From NCBI GenBank assembly GCA_021805485.1, contig JAJZFF010000040.1, forward strand, positions 1-7,027: DNA of 7,027 nucleotides. Direction: 5' to 3'. The notes beneath the pieces are model-generated. The model had not been told where the DNA came from. It did not search any database and saw only the letters and a program-made list of their open reading frames with translations. This document shows, one piece after another, positions 1 through 6,780 of the stretch. Position 1 is the first letter of the stretch, and each line of letters opens with the position of its first letter. This DNA comes from Pseudomonadota bacterium. GTDB lineage: Bacteria > Pseudomonadota > Alphaproteobacteria > Acetobacterales > Acetobacteraceae. The position numbers and the translations under genes were made by a program.

Positions 1-1
1 T

Positions 2-79
2 GGCCTCGCCACGGTGCTGGCGGTGGTGTTCGCGCTGTGGGCGCGCAAGACGCTGACGCAGGAAGGAAAAGACCGATGA
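2..79 (+). CDS. C-terminal end of an unidentified inner-membrane protein (5'-truncated)
   Basis: Reading from position 2, an open frame of 25 codons runs from the left edge to a TGA at 77-79. It encodes a hydrophobic stretch (GLATVLAVVFALW) followed by a basic and polar tail (ARKTLTQEGKDR). That is the usual look of a last transmembrane helix with a cytoplasmic C-terminus. Its stop overlaps the ATG of the M32 carboxypeptidase gene in an ATGA (76-79), so the two are probably translationally coupled. The AGGAAGG that serves the downstream start (60-66) lies inside this frame. The family cannot be named from 25 residues; a transporter or other polytopic protein is only a guess. That the frame is coding is inferred from the hydrophobic pattern and the overlap. 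Confidence 0.6.
   Translation, partial: GLATVLAVVFALWARKTLTQEGKDR
60..66 (+). promoter_or_regulatory. Ribosome binding site that fixes the M32 start at 76
   Basis: AGGAAGG lies nine bases before ATG 76. It is downstream of the alternative GTG at 37, so it supports the shorter form of the protein. Confidence 0.6.
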
Positions 80-1590
80 CCCCTGCCGGATCGGAAAGCG
101 CGGCCGCCTATGCGCGGGCGGTGGCGCGGTTCCACCGCATCGCCGTGCTCGGCGAGGCCGCCGCCATGCTGGGCTGGGACGCGGCGGCGATGATGCCCGC
201 GGGCGGCGCGGCGGCGCGCGGCGAGCAGTTCGCCGTCCTCGCCGGCCTCGGCCACGGCCTGCTGACGGAGCCGGCGGTCGCGGACGATCTCGCCGCCGCC
301 GGGGCCGCCGCCGCGGCCGATCCGTGGGCGGCGGCGAATCTGGCGCTGATGCGCCACGCCCAGGCCCGCGCCATGGCGCTGCCGGCCGATCTCGTCGAGG
401 CGCAGGCGCGCGCCAACGCCGCCTGCGAGACGGTCTGGCGCGAGGCCCGGCGCGCGGCCGATTTCGCCGCCGTCCGCCCGCTGCTCGAAACGGTGGTGCG
501 GCTGACGCGCGAGCAGGCCGACGCCCTGGCCCAGGCGCTCGGCCTCTCGCCCTACGACGCGCTGATGGATGGCTACCAGCGCGGCATCGGCGCCGCCGAC
601 GTGGCGCCGATCTTCGACCGCTACGAGGCCTTCCTCGCCACCGCGCTGCCGGCGGCGGAGGAACACCAGGCCCGCCGCCCGCCGCCGCGCCCGATCCCCG
701 GCCCGTTCCCGATCCCGGCGCAGGAGGCGTTGTGCCGCCGCCTCGCCGAGCGCGCCGGGCTCGATTTCGCCCATGCCCGGCTGGACCGCTCGGCGCACCC
801 TTTCTGCGGCGGCACGCCGGCCGATGTCCGCATCACCACGCGCTACGACGAGGCGGATTTCGCCAAGGCCGTGCTCGCCGTGCTGCACGAGACCGGGCAC
901 GCGCTCTACGAGCGCGGCCTGCCGCCGGCGCACGCGCGCCAGCCGGTGGGCGAGGCGGCGGGGATGGCGGTGCATGAGAGCCAGTCGCTCATCGTCGAGA
1001 TGCAGGCCTGCCGCACGGACGCGTTCCTCGGCTGGCTCGGGCCGGAGCTGCACGCGGCCTTCGGCGGTGAGGCGGCCTGGTACGAGCCGGCCAATCTCGC
1101 GCGGCTGTGGCGGCGGGTGGAGCGCGGCTTCATCCGCGTCGATGCCGATGAGCTGACCTATCCGGCCCATGTCATCCTGCGCTTCCGGCTGGAACAGGCG
1201 CTGATCGGCGGCGATCTCGCCGTGGCTGACCTGCCGGGCGCCTGGAATGACGGCCTGCGCGCCCTGCTCGGCCTCACTCCGGCCGACGACGCGCAGGGCT
1301 GCCTGCAGGACATTCACTGGTACGATGGCGGCTTCGGCTACTTCCCGTCCTACACGCTCGGCGCCATGGCCGCGGCGCAGCTGATGGCGGCGGCGCGGCG
1401 GCAGACGCCGGGGCTGGACGCGGCGCTGGGGCAGGGGGATCTGTCGCCGCTGCGGGCCTGGCTCGGCACCCATGTCCACGCCCAGGGCAGCCGGCTCGGC
1501 TTCAGCGATCTGCTGCGCGCGGCCACCGGCAAGGCGCTGGACGTGGCGGATTTCGAGGCGCATCTGCGGGCGCGGTATCTCCCGTCGTGA
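76..1590 (+). CDS. M32 family (Taq-type) metallocarboxypeptidase, 504 aa
   Basis: This is a zinc-dependent carboxypeptidase of the thermostable carboxypeptidase 1 (Taq) family, a cytoplasmic enzyme that removes C-terminal residues from peptides. The HEXXH site is seen as HETGH at residues 271-275. A second signature, HESQS, starts at residue 300. Its Glu301 lies 30 residues after the first zinc His, the spacing of the third zinc ligand in Pyrococcus furiosus carboxypeptidase. Further family blocks are DADELTYPAHVILRF and DIHWYDGGFGYFPSYTLG. The length matches the usual ~500 aa. I chose ATG 76 rather than the in-frame GTG 37 because AGGAAGG at 60-66 is well spaced for it, the ATGA overlap with the upstream stop supports it, and the 13 extra residues are polar and unlike the family. 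No signal peptide is visible. The gene ends 20 bp before thrC. Confidence 0.95.
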   Translation: MTPAGSESAAAYARAVARFHRIAVLGEAAAMLGWDAAAMMPAGGAAARGEQFAVLAGLGHGLLTEPAVADDLAAAGAAAAADPWAAANLALMRHAQARAMALPADLVEAQARANAACETVWREARRAADFAAVRPLLETVVRLTREQADALAQALGLSPYDALMDGYQRGIGAADVAPIFDRYEAFLATALPAAEEHQARRPPPRPIPGPFPIPAQEALCRRLAERAGLDFAHARLDRSAHPFCGGTPADVRITTRYDEADFAKAVLAVLHETGHALYERGLPPAHARQPVGEAAGMAVHESQSLIVEMQACRTDAFLGWLGPELHAAFGGEAAWYEPANLARLWRRVERGFIRVDADELTYPAHVILRFRLEQALIGGDLAVADLPGAWNDGLRALLGLTPADDAQGCLQDIHWYDGGFGYFPSYTLGAMAAAQLMAAARRQTPGLDAALGQGDLSPLRAWLGTHVHAQGSRLGFSDLLRAATGKALDVADFEAHLRARYLPS

Positions 1591-1610
1591 AAACCGCCTA
1601 GTCTTTGCTC

Positions 1611-3014
1611 ATGCGCTACATCTCCACCCGTGGCGAGGCGCCGGCGCGCGACTTCGCCGCCGTGCTGCTCGCCGGGCTCGCCGAGGATGGCGGGCTGTTC
1701 GTGCCCGAATCCTGGCCGCATTTCACCGCCGCGGACTGGCGGTCTCTGCGCGCGCTTTCCTACGCGGAGCTGGCGGCGCGGGTGATGCAGCCGTTCGTCG
1801 GCGAGGCGCTGCCCTTCGCCGTGCTGCAGCGCCTGTGCCGGGAGGCCTATGACCGGTTCGGACACCCCGCCGTCGTGCCGCTGCTGCAGCTGGACACCCG
1901 TCTCTGGGTTCAGGAGCTGTTCCACGGCCCGACCCTGGCCTTCAAGGACCTGGCGCTGCAGCTGATCGGCCGGCTGTTCGACCATGTGCTGGCCGAGCGC
2001 GGCGAGCGGGTGATGATCGTCGGCGCCACCTCCGGCGATACCGGCTCGGCGGCGATCGAGGCCTGCCGCGACCGCGCCCGGGTCGATATCGTCATTCTCC
2101 ATCCGCGCGGGCGCACCTCGGAGGTGCAGCGGCGGCAGATGACCACGGTGCGCGCGCGCAACGTCGCCAACATCGCCGTCGAGGGCACGTTCGACGATTG
2201 CCAGGACCTGGTGAAGGCGATGTTCGCCGACGCCGCCTTCCGCACCGAGCTGCGCCTCTCGGCGGTGAATTCGATCAACTGGGCCCGCATCGCCGCGCAA
2301 ATCCCCTATTACGTCGCCGGCGCGCTGGCCCTCGGCGGGCCGGACCGGGAGGTCGGCTTCGCCGTGCCGACCGGCAATTTCGGCAATGTGCTGGCCGCCT
2401 ACGGCGCGCGCCGCATGGGCCTGCCGATCGCGCGCCTGGTCGTCGGCGCCAACCGCAACGACATCCTCGCCCGCTTCCTCGCCAGCAACGACATGAGCGT
2501 CCGCCCGGTCGAGCCCTCGCTTTCGCCCTCGATGGACATCCAGATCAGCTCCAATTTCGAGCGCCTGCTGTTCGAGGCGCTGGACCGCGACGCGGCGGCG
2601 ACGCGCGCGGCGATGCAGAGCTTCCGCGCCTCCGGCACCATGCCGGTGCCGGACGCCGCCTGGCACCGCATCCGCACCCTGTTCCACGGCTTCCGCCTCG
2701 ACGATGCCGCGACCCTGGCCGAGATCCGCCTGCTGGCGGCGCGTACCGGCTACCTCGCGGATCCGCACAGCGCCGTCGGCATCGCCGCCGCCGCCGCGTT
2801 GCCGGCGGGGCGGGACCTGCCGATGATCGCCATGGCCACCGCGCACCCGGCCAAGTTCCCCGACGCAATGCAGCAGGCCACCGGCACGCGCCCCCCTCTG
2901 CCGTCGCGGCTGGCCGACCTATATGAGCGTGGGGAGCAGTACACCGTGCTGCCCAACGACCTCGCCGCCATCCAGGCGGCGATCCGCAGCTTCAGCCTCA
3001 GGAATGCCGCATGA
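1611..3014 (+). CDS. thrC: Threonine synthase, 467 aa
   Basis: This PLP enzyme converts O-phospho-L-homoserine plus water to L-threonine and phosphate, the last step of threonine synthesis. The N-terminus (MRYISTRGEAP, then GLAEDGGLFVPE) is diagnostic of the long proteobacterial form. HGPTLAFKDLALQ places the PLP-binding lysine at about Lys112. The glycine/serine loop GATSGDTGS is at residues 138-146. TGNFGN near 254-259 and SMDIQISSNFERLLFE near 307-322 are further family signatures. I start at ATG 1611 because the family begins MRY; an in-frame TTG at 1605 would add two residues. No clear Shine-Dalgarno precedes it: 1591-1610 is pyrimidine-rich. Translation may depend on ribosomes arriving from the M32 gene 20 bp upstream. 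The stop overlaps the start of the M16 gene (ATGA 3011-3014), and thrC followed by an M16 peptidase is a familiar alphaproteobacterial order. Confidence 0.97.
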   Translation: MRYISTRGEAPARDFAAVLLAGLAEDGGLFVPESWPHFTAADWRSLRALSYAELAARVMQPFVGEALPFAVLQRLCREAYDRFGHPAVVPLLQLDTRLWVQELFHGPTLAFKDLALQLIGRLFDHVLAERGERVMIVGATSGDTGSAAIEACRDRARVDIVILHPRGRTSEVQRRQMTTVRARNVANIAVEGTFDDCQDLVKAMFADAAFRTELRLSAVNSINWARIAAQIPYYVAGALALGGPDREVGFAVPTGNFGNVLAAYGARRMGLPIARLVVGANRNDILARFLASNDMSVRPVEPSLSPSMDIQISSNFERLLFEALDRDAAATRAAMQSFRASGTMPVPDAAWHRIRTLFHGFRLDDAATLAEIRLLAARTGYLADPHSAVGIAAAAALPAGRDLPMIAMATAHPAKFPDAMQQATGTRPPLPSRLADLYERGEQYTVLPNDLAAIQAAIRSFSLRNAA

Positions 3015-4279
3015 CCAGCAACGCCGTCCAAATCAGCCGGCTCGCCTCGGGCCTGACCGTCATCACCGAGCGCATGGAGCGGGTCGAGACGGTCTCGCTC
3101 GGCGCCTATGTCGCCACCGGCACGCGCAACGAGACGGCGGCGGAGAACGGCGTCTCGCACTTCCTCGAACACATGGCCTTCAAGGGCACCGAGCGGCGCA
3201 GCGCCCAGCGCATCGCCGAGGAGATCGAGGCGGTCGGCGGGCACATCAACGCCTACACCGCGCGCGAGCAGACCGCCTACTACGTCAAGGTGCTGAAGGA
3301 GGATACCGCGCTCGCCGCCGACATCATCGGCGACATCCTCACCCACAGCACCTTCGAGGCCGAGGAGTTCGAGCGCGAGCGTGGCGTCATCCTGCAGGAG
3401 ATCGGCCAGGCCAACGACACGCCGGACGACATCATTTTCGACCATTTCCAGGAGCGCGCCTTCCCCGCCCAGCCGATGGGCCGCCCGACCCTGGGCACCG
3501 AGGCGATCATCCGCCGGCTCGGGCGCGACAGTCTGGTCGGCTACATGCAGCGCCACTACGCCGCCTCGAACAGCGTCGTCGCCGCCGCCGGCGCGCTGGA
3601 GCACGCGGACGTGGTCGGGCTGGTGGAGCGGCACTTCGCCGATCTGCGGCCCAAGACCATGCCGGTGGCGGAGGCGGCGCGCTACCAGGGCGGCGAGTTC
3701 CGCGAGGCGCGCGAGCTGGACCAGGTCCACATCGTGCTCGGCTTCCCCTCCGTCGCCTATGGCGATGCGGACTATTACCCGGCGCTGCTGCTCTCCACCC
3801 TGCTCGGCGGCGGCATGTCCTCGCGCCTGTTCCAGGAGATCCGCGAGAAGCGCGGGCTGGTCTATTCCATCTATTCCTTCACCGCGCCCTACATGGATGG
3901 CGGCCTGTTCGGCATCTATGCCGGCACCGGCGAGCACGAGGCGGAGGAGCTGGTGCCGGTGGTGATCGAGGAGCTGCGCCGCGTGCAGCAGGACGCCGAC
4001 GAGCCCGAGCTCGCCCGCGCCCGCGCCCAGGTGAAGGCGAGCGTGCTGATGTCGCTGGAGAGCACCTCCAGCCGCTGCGAGCAGCTCGCGCGCCAGTGGC
4101 AGGTGTTCGGCCGGGTGATCCCGACCGAGGAAACGGTGGCGCGGATCAACGCCGTCACCCTGGACGACATCGCCCGCGTCGCCGCCCGCCTGTTCCGCGC
4201 CCCGCCGACGCTGGCCGCCCTCGGCCCGGCCGGCAAGGTGCCGGGCCTGCCCTCGATCGCCGACCGGCTGGCCGCGTGA
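3011..4279 (+). CDS. M16 family zinc peptidase (mitochondrial-processing-peptidase-like), 422 aa
   Basis: This is a single-length M16B peptidase related to the catalytic beta subunit of mitochondrial processing peptidase. Bacterial relatives degrade or process short peptides as clam-shell dimers. The inverted zinc motif HXXEH is seen as HFLEH at residues 50-54. Glu130, in RGVILQEIGQ, lies 76 residues after His54 and fits the third zinc ligand. The C-terminal half has GGGMSSRLFQEIREKRGLVYS, where Arg278 and Tyr285 are seven residues apart, like the substrate-binding Arg/Tyr pair of the family. All catalytic residues are therefore present and the length is typical. No signal peptide is seen, so a cytoplasmic location is likely. 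AGGA at 3000-3003 precedes the ATG. The start overlaps thrC (ATGA) and the stop overlaps pmbA (TGATG), so the three are probably one transcript. The physiological substrate cannot be told from sequence. Confidence 0.95.
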   Translation: MTSNAVQISRLASGLTVITERMERVETVSLGAYVATGTRNETAAENGVSHFLEHMAFKGTERRSAQRIAEEIEAVGGHINAYTAREQTAYYVKVLKEDTALAADIIGDILTHSTFEAEEFERERGVILQEIGQANDTPDDIIFDHFQERAFPAQPMGRPTLGTEAIIRRLGRDSLVGYMQRHYAASNSVVAAAGALEHADVVGLVERHFADLRPKTMPVAEAARYQGGEFREARELDQVHIVLGFPSVAYGDADYYPALLLSTLLGGGMSSRLFQEIREKRGLVYSIYSFTAPYMDGGLFGIYAGTGEHEAEELVPVVIEELRRVQQDADEPELARARAQVKASVLMSLESTSSRCEQLARQWQVFGRVIPTEETVARINAVTLDDIARVAARLFRAPPTLAALGPAGKVPGLPSIADRLAA

Positions 4280-5610
4280 TGGACGCGATCGATCTGCTCG
4301 GCGGCCTGATCGCGGCCGCGCGCGCCGCCGGCGCGGACGCGGCGGACGCCGTGCTGCTCTCCGGCGCCTCGCTCTCGGTGCAGCGCCGGCTCGGCCGGGT
4401 GGAGCATGTCGAACGCTCGGAGACCCGCGACGTGGGGCTGCGCGTGTTCGTCGGCCGCCGCGCCGCCATCGTCTCGGCCAGCACGGTCGATCCGCGCCGC
4501 TTCGCCGGGCTCGCCGAGCAGGCGGTGGCGATGGCGCGCGTGGTGCCGGAGGATCCGTTCGCCGGGCTGGACGCGCATCCGCGCCCGCCGCCCGACGCCG
4601 CGCCGCTGGACCTCGCCGACGCCGCCGAACCCGATGTCGCGGCCCTGATCGCGCGCGCCGCCGAGGCCGAGGAGGCGGCGCTCTCGGTGGCCGGCGTGAC
4701 CAATTCCGAGGGGGCGGAGGCCGGCTACGGGCGCAGCGAGATCGCCCTCGTCACCTCGGCCGGCTTCGCCGGCGGCTACGCCCGCAGCAGCCACTCGGTC
4801 TCCGCCACCGCGCTCACCGGCGCCGGCACCGCGATGCAGCGCGACTATGACTACTCCACCGCCGTCCACCTCGCCGATCTCGAGCCCGCCGCCGCCATCG
4901 GGCGGAGCGCGGGGGAGCGGGCGGTGGCGCGGGCCAATCCGCGCCGGCCGCGCACCGCGAAGCTGCCGGTGATCTACGATCCAAGGGTCGCCGCCAGCCT
5001 GCTCGGCCATCTCGCCGGCGCCATCAATGGCGGCGCCATCACCCGCGGCACCAGCTTCCTGAAGGACCGGCTGAACAGCGCCGTGTTCGCCCCGGGCATC
5101 ACCGTGCGCGACGATCCGCGCCGGGTGCGCGGCCTGCGCTCGCGCCCGTTCGACGCCGAGGGCCAGCCGACCGAAGCGCGCGACCTCGTCGCCGACGGGG
5201 TGCTGGCGTCCTGGCTGCTGGATCTGCGCAGCGCCCGCCAGCTCGGCCTCGCCCCCACCGGCCATGCGGTGCGGGGCACCTCCAGCCCGCCCGGGCCGTC
5301 GCCCTCCAATCTCTACCTCCTGCCCGGCGCCGCCACCCCGGCCGCGCTGATGGCCGACATCGCCGAGGGGCTCTACGTCACCGAGCTGATCGGCATGGGG
5401 GTGAACACCGTCACCGGCGACTACAGCCGCGGCGCCGCGGGGTTCATGATCCGCGCCGGCCAGATCGCCGAGCCGGTGGCCGAGATCACCATCGCCGGCA
5501 ATCTGATCGACATGTTCGCCCACCTCACGCCGGCCAGCGACCTGCGCTTTCGCCGCGGCACGGACGCGCCGACCGTGCGCGTGGACGGGATGACGATCGC
5601 CGGCGGCTGA
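4279..5610 (+). CDS. pmbA: PmbA/TldE family protein, metallopeptidase complex subunit, 443 aa
   Basis: PmbA (TldE) pairs with TldD in a peptidase complex. In E. coli this complex matures microcin B17 and degrades CcdA antitoxin. The N-terminal domain shows the family pattern SVQRRLGRVEHVERSETRD followed by GLRVFVGRRAA. The C-terminal half has GHLAGAINGGAITRGTSFL, then GMGVNTVTGDYSRGAAGF near residues 374-391, and ends with APTVRVDGMTIAGG, all typical of the family. There is no HEXXXH zinc site. That is expected for the TldE partner, because TldD supplies the metal centre. No tldD lies in this window, so the partner must be encoded elsewhere. The ATG at 4279 shares its A with the TGA of the M16 gene, and no good Shine-Dalgarno precedes it, so translational coupling is likely. 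The open frame continues upstream to about 2923, but that extension lies out of frame within the M16 gene and is not coding. Confidence 0.94.
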   Translation: MDAIDLLGGLIAAARAAGADAADAVLLSGASLSVQRRLGRVEHVERSETRDVGLRVFVGRRAAIVSASTVDPRRFAGLAEQAVAMARVVPEDPFAGLDAHPRPPPDAAPLDLADAAEPDVAALIARAAEAEEAALSVAGVTNSEGAEAGYGRSEIALVTSAGFAGGYARSSHSVSATALTGAGTAMQRDYDYSTAVHLADLEPAAAIGRSAGERAVARANPRRPRTAKLPVIYDPRVAASLLGHLAGAINGGAITRGTSFLKDRLNSAVFAPGITVRDDPRRVRGLRSRPFDAEGQPTEARDLVADGVLASWLLDLRSARQLGLAPTGHAVRGTSSPPGPSPSNLYLLPGAATPAALMADIAEGLYVTELIGMGVNTVTGDYSRGAAGFMIRAGQIAEPVAEITIAGNLIDMFAHLTPASDLRFRRGTDAPTVRVDGMTIAGG

Positions 5611-5673
5611 GACGAGGCGGCGCCCCCTCCTGAAGAGCGGGCACCGTTCCCATATCCGATCGGGTTTCATCCT

Positions 5674-5678
5674 GGAGG
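5674..5678 (+). promoter_or_regulatory. Shine-Dalgarno of the Tim44-like gene
   Basis: GGAGG lies seven bases before ATG 5686. It is one of the two strongest ribosome sites in the window, the other preceding cas9. It suggests this gene is translated independently of pmbA, which ends 75 bp upstream. I see no convincing promoter or terminator in the 5611-5685 gap. Confidence 0.7.
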
Positions 5679-5685
5679 GACGCGC

Positions 5686-6621
5686 ATGCGCCTCAGCCGT
5701 TTCCGCCCCGCCGCGCTCGCCGCGCTGATGCTGGCGCTGGTTCTGGCCCTGGCCCCGGCGCTGGCCGAGGCCCGGGCCGGCGGCGGCACGTCCTCGGGCA
5801 GCCGGGGCAGCCGGACCTATTCCGCGCCCTCGGCGACGCCGACCGCGCCCTACAGCGCCGCGCCGATGCAGCGCAGCCTGACCCAGCCCGAGGCGCCGCG
5901 CTACGCCGCCCCCGCCTACGCGCCCGGCTTTGGCGGCCGCTCGCCGTTCATGTCCGGCCTGCTCGGCGGGCTGATCGGGGCCGGGATCGGCGGGCTGCTG
6001 TTCGGCCACGGGCTGTTCGGCGGCATCCACGGCATCTTCGGCTTCCTCGGCTTCCTGCTGCAGATCTACCTGCTCTACCTGGTCGGGCGCTGGCTGTTCC
6101 GCCGCTTCGGCCAGGGCTTCGCCTTCGCCGCGCCGGGCGGGGCGGCGCGCGGACCGGGGATGGGGATGGCCGGGGGTGGGGTAGCCGGGGGCATCGGCGG
6201 CCGGCCCGCGGCCGCGCCGGTCGCCATCACGCCGCAGGACTACCAGCAGTTCGAGCGCGCGCTGATCGACATCCAGGCCGCCTGGAGCGCGCACGATCTC
6301 AGCGCCCTGCAGCGCCTGGCGACGCCGGAGATGGTCTCCTACTTCGCCGAACAGCTCGCCGAGCAGGAAAGCCGCGGCGTGCGCAACCTGGTGCGCGACG
6401 TGCGCCTGGAGCGCGGCGATCTCAGCGAGGCGTGGGCTGAGCAGGGGCGCGAATACGCCACCGTGGCGATGCAGTTCTCGATGACCGACGTCACCCTGGA
6501 CCGCGCCGGCCGCGTCGCCGACGGCTCCGCCACCGAGCGGGTGATGGTGACCGAGCTCTGGACCTTCCTGCGCGCCCAAGGCGGAAGCTGGCTGCTCTCG
6601 GCCATTCAGCAGGCACGCTGA
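5686..6621 (+). CDS. Tim44-like domain membrane protein with signal sequence, 311 aa
   Basis: Residues 1-31 form a signal peptide or signal anchor: basic MRLSRFR, a long Ala/Leu core, and AEARA before a Gly/Ser-rich stretch. Cleavage after Ala29 or Ala31 is plausible. A low-complexity Ser/Pro/Ala linker follows (about 32-85). A glycine-rich hydrophobic region (about 89-135) can span the membrane once or twice and ends in the basic RWLFRRF. A second Gly-rich linker runs about 150-175. The rest, from about 184 to the end, is a Tim44/NTF2-like domain closing with WTFLRAQGGSWLLSAIQQ. Tim44 in mitochondria anchors Hsp70 at the import channel. The bacterial relatives are envelope proteins of uncertain role, so no function is assigned. 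The architecture is common in alphaproteobacteria. It is the last gene with host-like codon use before the CRISPR-Cas region, and the minus-strand RNA gene ends 36 bp beyond its stop. Confidence 0.88.
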   Translation: MRLSRFRPAALAALMLALVLALAPALAEARAGGGTSSGSRGSRTYSAPSATPTAPYSAAPMQRSLTQPEAPRYAAPAYAPGFGGRSPFMSGLLGGLIGAGIGGLLFGHGLFGGIHGIFGFLGFLLQIYLLYLVGRWLFRRFGQGFAFAAPGGAARGPGMGMAGGGVAGGIGGRPAAAPVAITPQDYQQFERALIDIQAAWSAHDLSALQRLATPEMVSYFAEQLAEQESRGVRNLVRDVRLERGDLSEAWAEQGREYATVAMQFSMTDVTLDRAGRVADGSATERVMVTELWTFLRAQGGSWLLSAIQQAR

Positions 6622-6657
6622 GGCGCTGGCCGGTCGGGGCCCATTCCAACGATATTG

Positions 6658-6691
6658 AAAAAATAAATCCCCGCACAGGGCGGGGATTTAT
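6658..6691 (-). terminator. Intrinsic terminator of the tracrRNA, minus strand
   Basis: A perfect 12-bp inverted repeat (arms 6663-6674 and 6680-6691) has a 5-base loop. The arms hold a CCCCGC/GCGGGG core. On the minus strand the stem is followed at once by six T residues (6663-6658, the first shared with the arm), the classic Rho-independent arrangement. On the plus strand the stem is followed by CCCGG with no T-run, so it should terminate leftward transcripts best. It may act weakly on Tim44-like gene transcripts coming from the left. As the last hairpin of the RNA it would also be part of the tracrRNA scaffold. Confidence 0.9.
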
Positions 6692-6776
6692 CCCGGCAAT
6701 CGACCTTTGGGATGCCGAACCCGCTCAAGGAGGTCATTTGCTTGCGAAAAGCGACCGCCCCTCGATTTGCTACGCT
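6658..6776 (-). ncRNA. Candidate tracrRNA of the type II CRISPR-Cas9 system, about 119 nt
   Basis: Read on the minus strand, this interval has the full layout of a tracrRNA. The first part (6776-6740) is an anti-repeat beginning near GTAGCAAATCGAG and ending GCTTTTCGCAAGC. It is about the length of a whole 36-bp type II repeat. Next comes a nexus-like hairpin: GACCT at 6735-6731 pairs with AGGTC at 6706-6702, with an inner GGG/CCC stem (6722-6720 with 6711-6709). Last is a strong intrinsic terminator (6691-6658). From memory, the tracrRNA of Parvibaculum lavamentivorans Cas9 shares the blocks TAGCAAATCGAG, GGCGGTCGCTTTTCGCAAGC and CGGCATCCCAA, and its repeat shares CTCGATTTGCTAC. The gene lies just upstream of a cas9 of the same type and is divergent from it. 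It should pair with pre-crRNA, allow RNase III cleavage and load Cas9. The 5' end is estimated from a possible promoter; the 3' end is set by the U-tract. The cognate array is outside the window. Confidence 0.87.
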
Positions 6777-6780
6777 TCCA

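Noticed and set aside
1350..2846. 498-codon minus-strand open frame opposite M32 and thrC, and the 395-codon one opposite thrC and M16 (2750-3937)
   Set aside because: Both are mirror images of high-GC genes with low-complexity composition and no family motif.
2923..4278. Apparent N-terminal extension of pmbA, giving an 895-aa fusion
   Set aside because: The extension lies in another frame of the M16 gene and has typical Arg/Ala/Gly shadow composition. The PmbA family begins at ATG 4279.
5611..5685. Promoter or terminator between pmbA and the Tim44-like gene
   Set aside because: There is no stem with a T-run and no convincing -35/-10 pair; only the Shine-Dalgarno at 5674-5678 is clear.
3916..6579. 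887-codon open frame on the minus strand opposite M16, pmbA and the Tim44-like gene
   Set aside because: It is antisense to three confidently recognised genes, rich in Arg/Gly/His/Ala with no recognisable domain. Such frames are expected where the sense genes have extreme G/C at third positions.
6622..6657. Separate plus-strand terminator for the Tim44-like gene
   Set aside because: Only a 4-bp GGCC/GGCC stem is possible and no T-run follows. The strong hairpin at 6663-6691 is oriented for the minus strand.
6740..6776. Single CRISPR repeat or remnant of an array
   Set aside because: No second copy is visible. The minus-strand continuation into a nexus hairpin and terminator explains it better as the tracrRNA anti-repeat.
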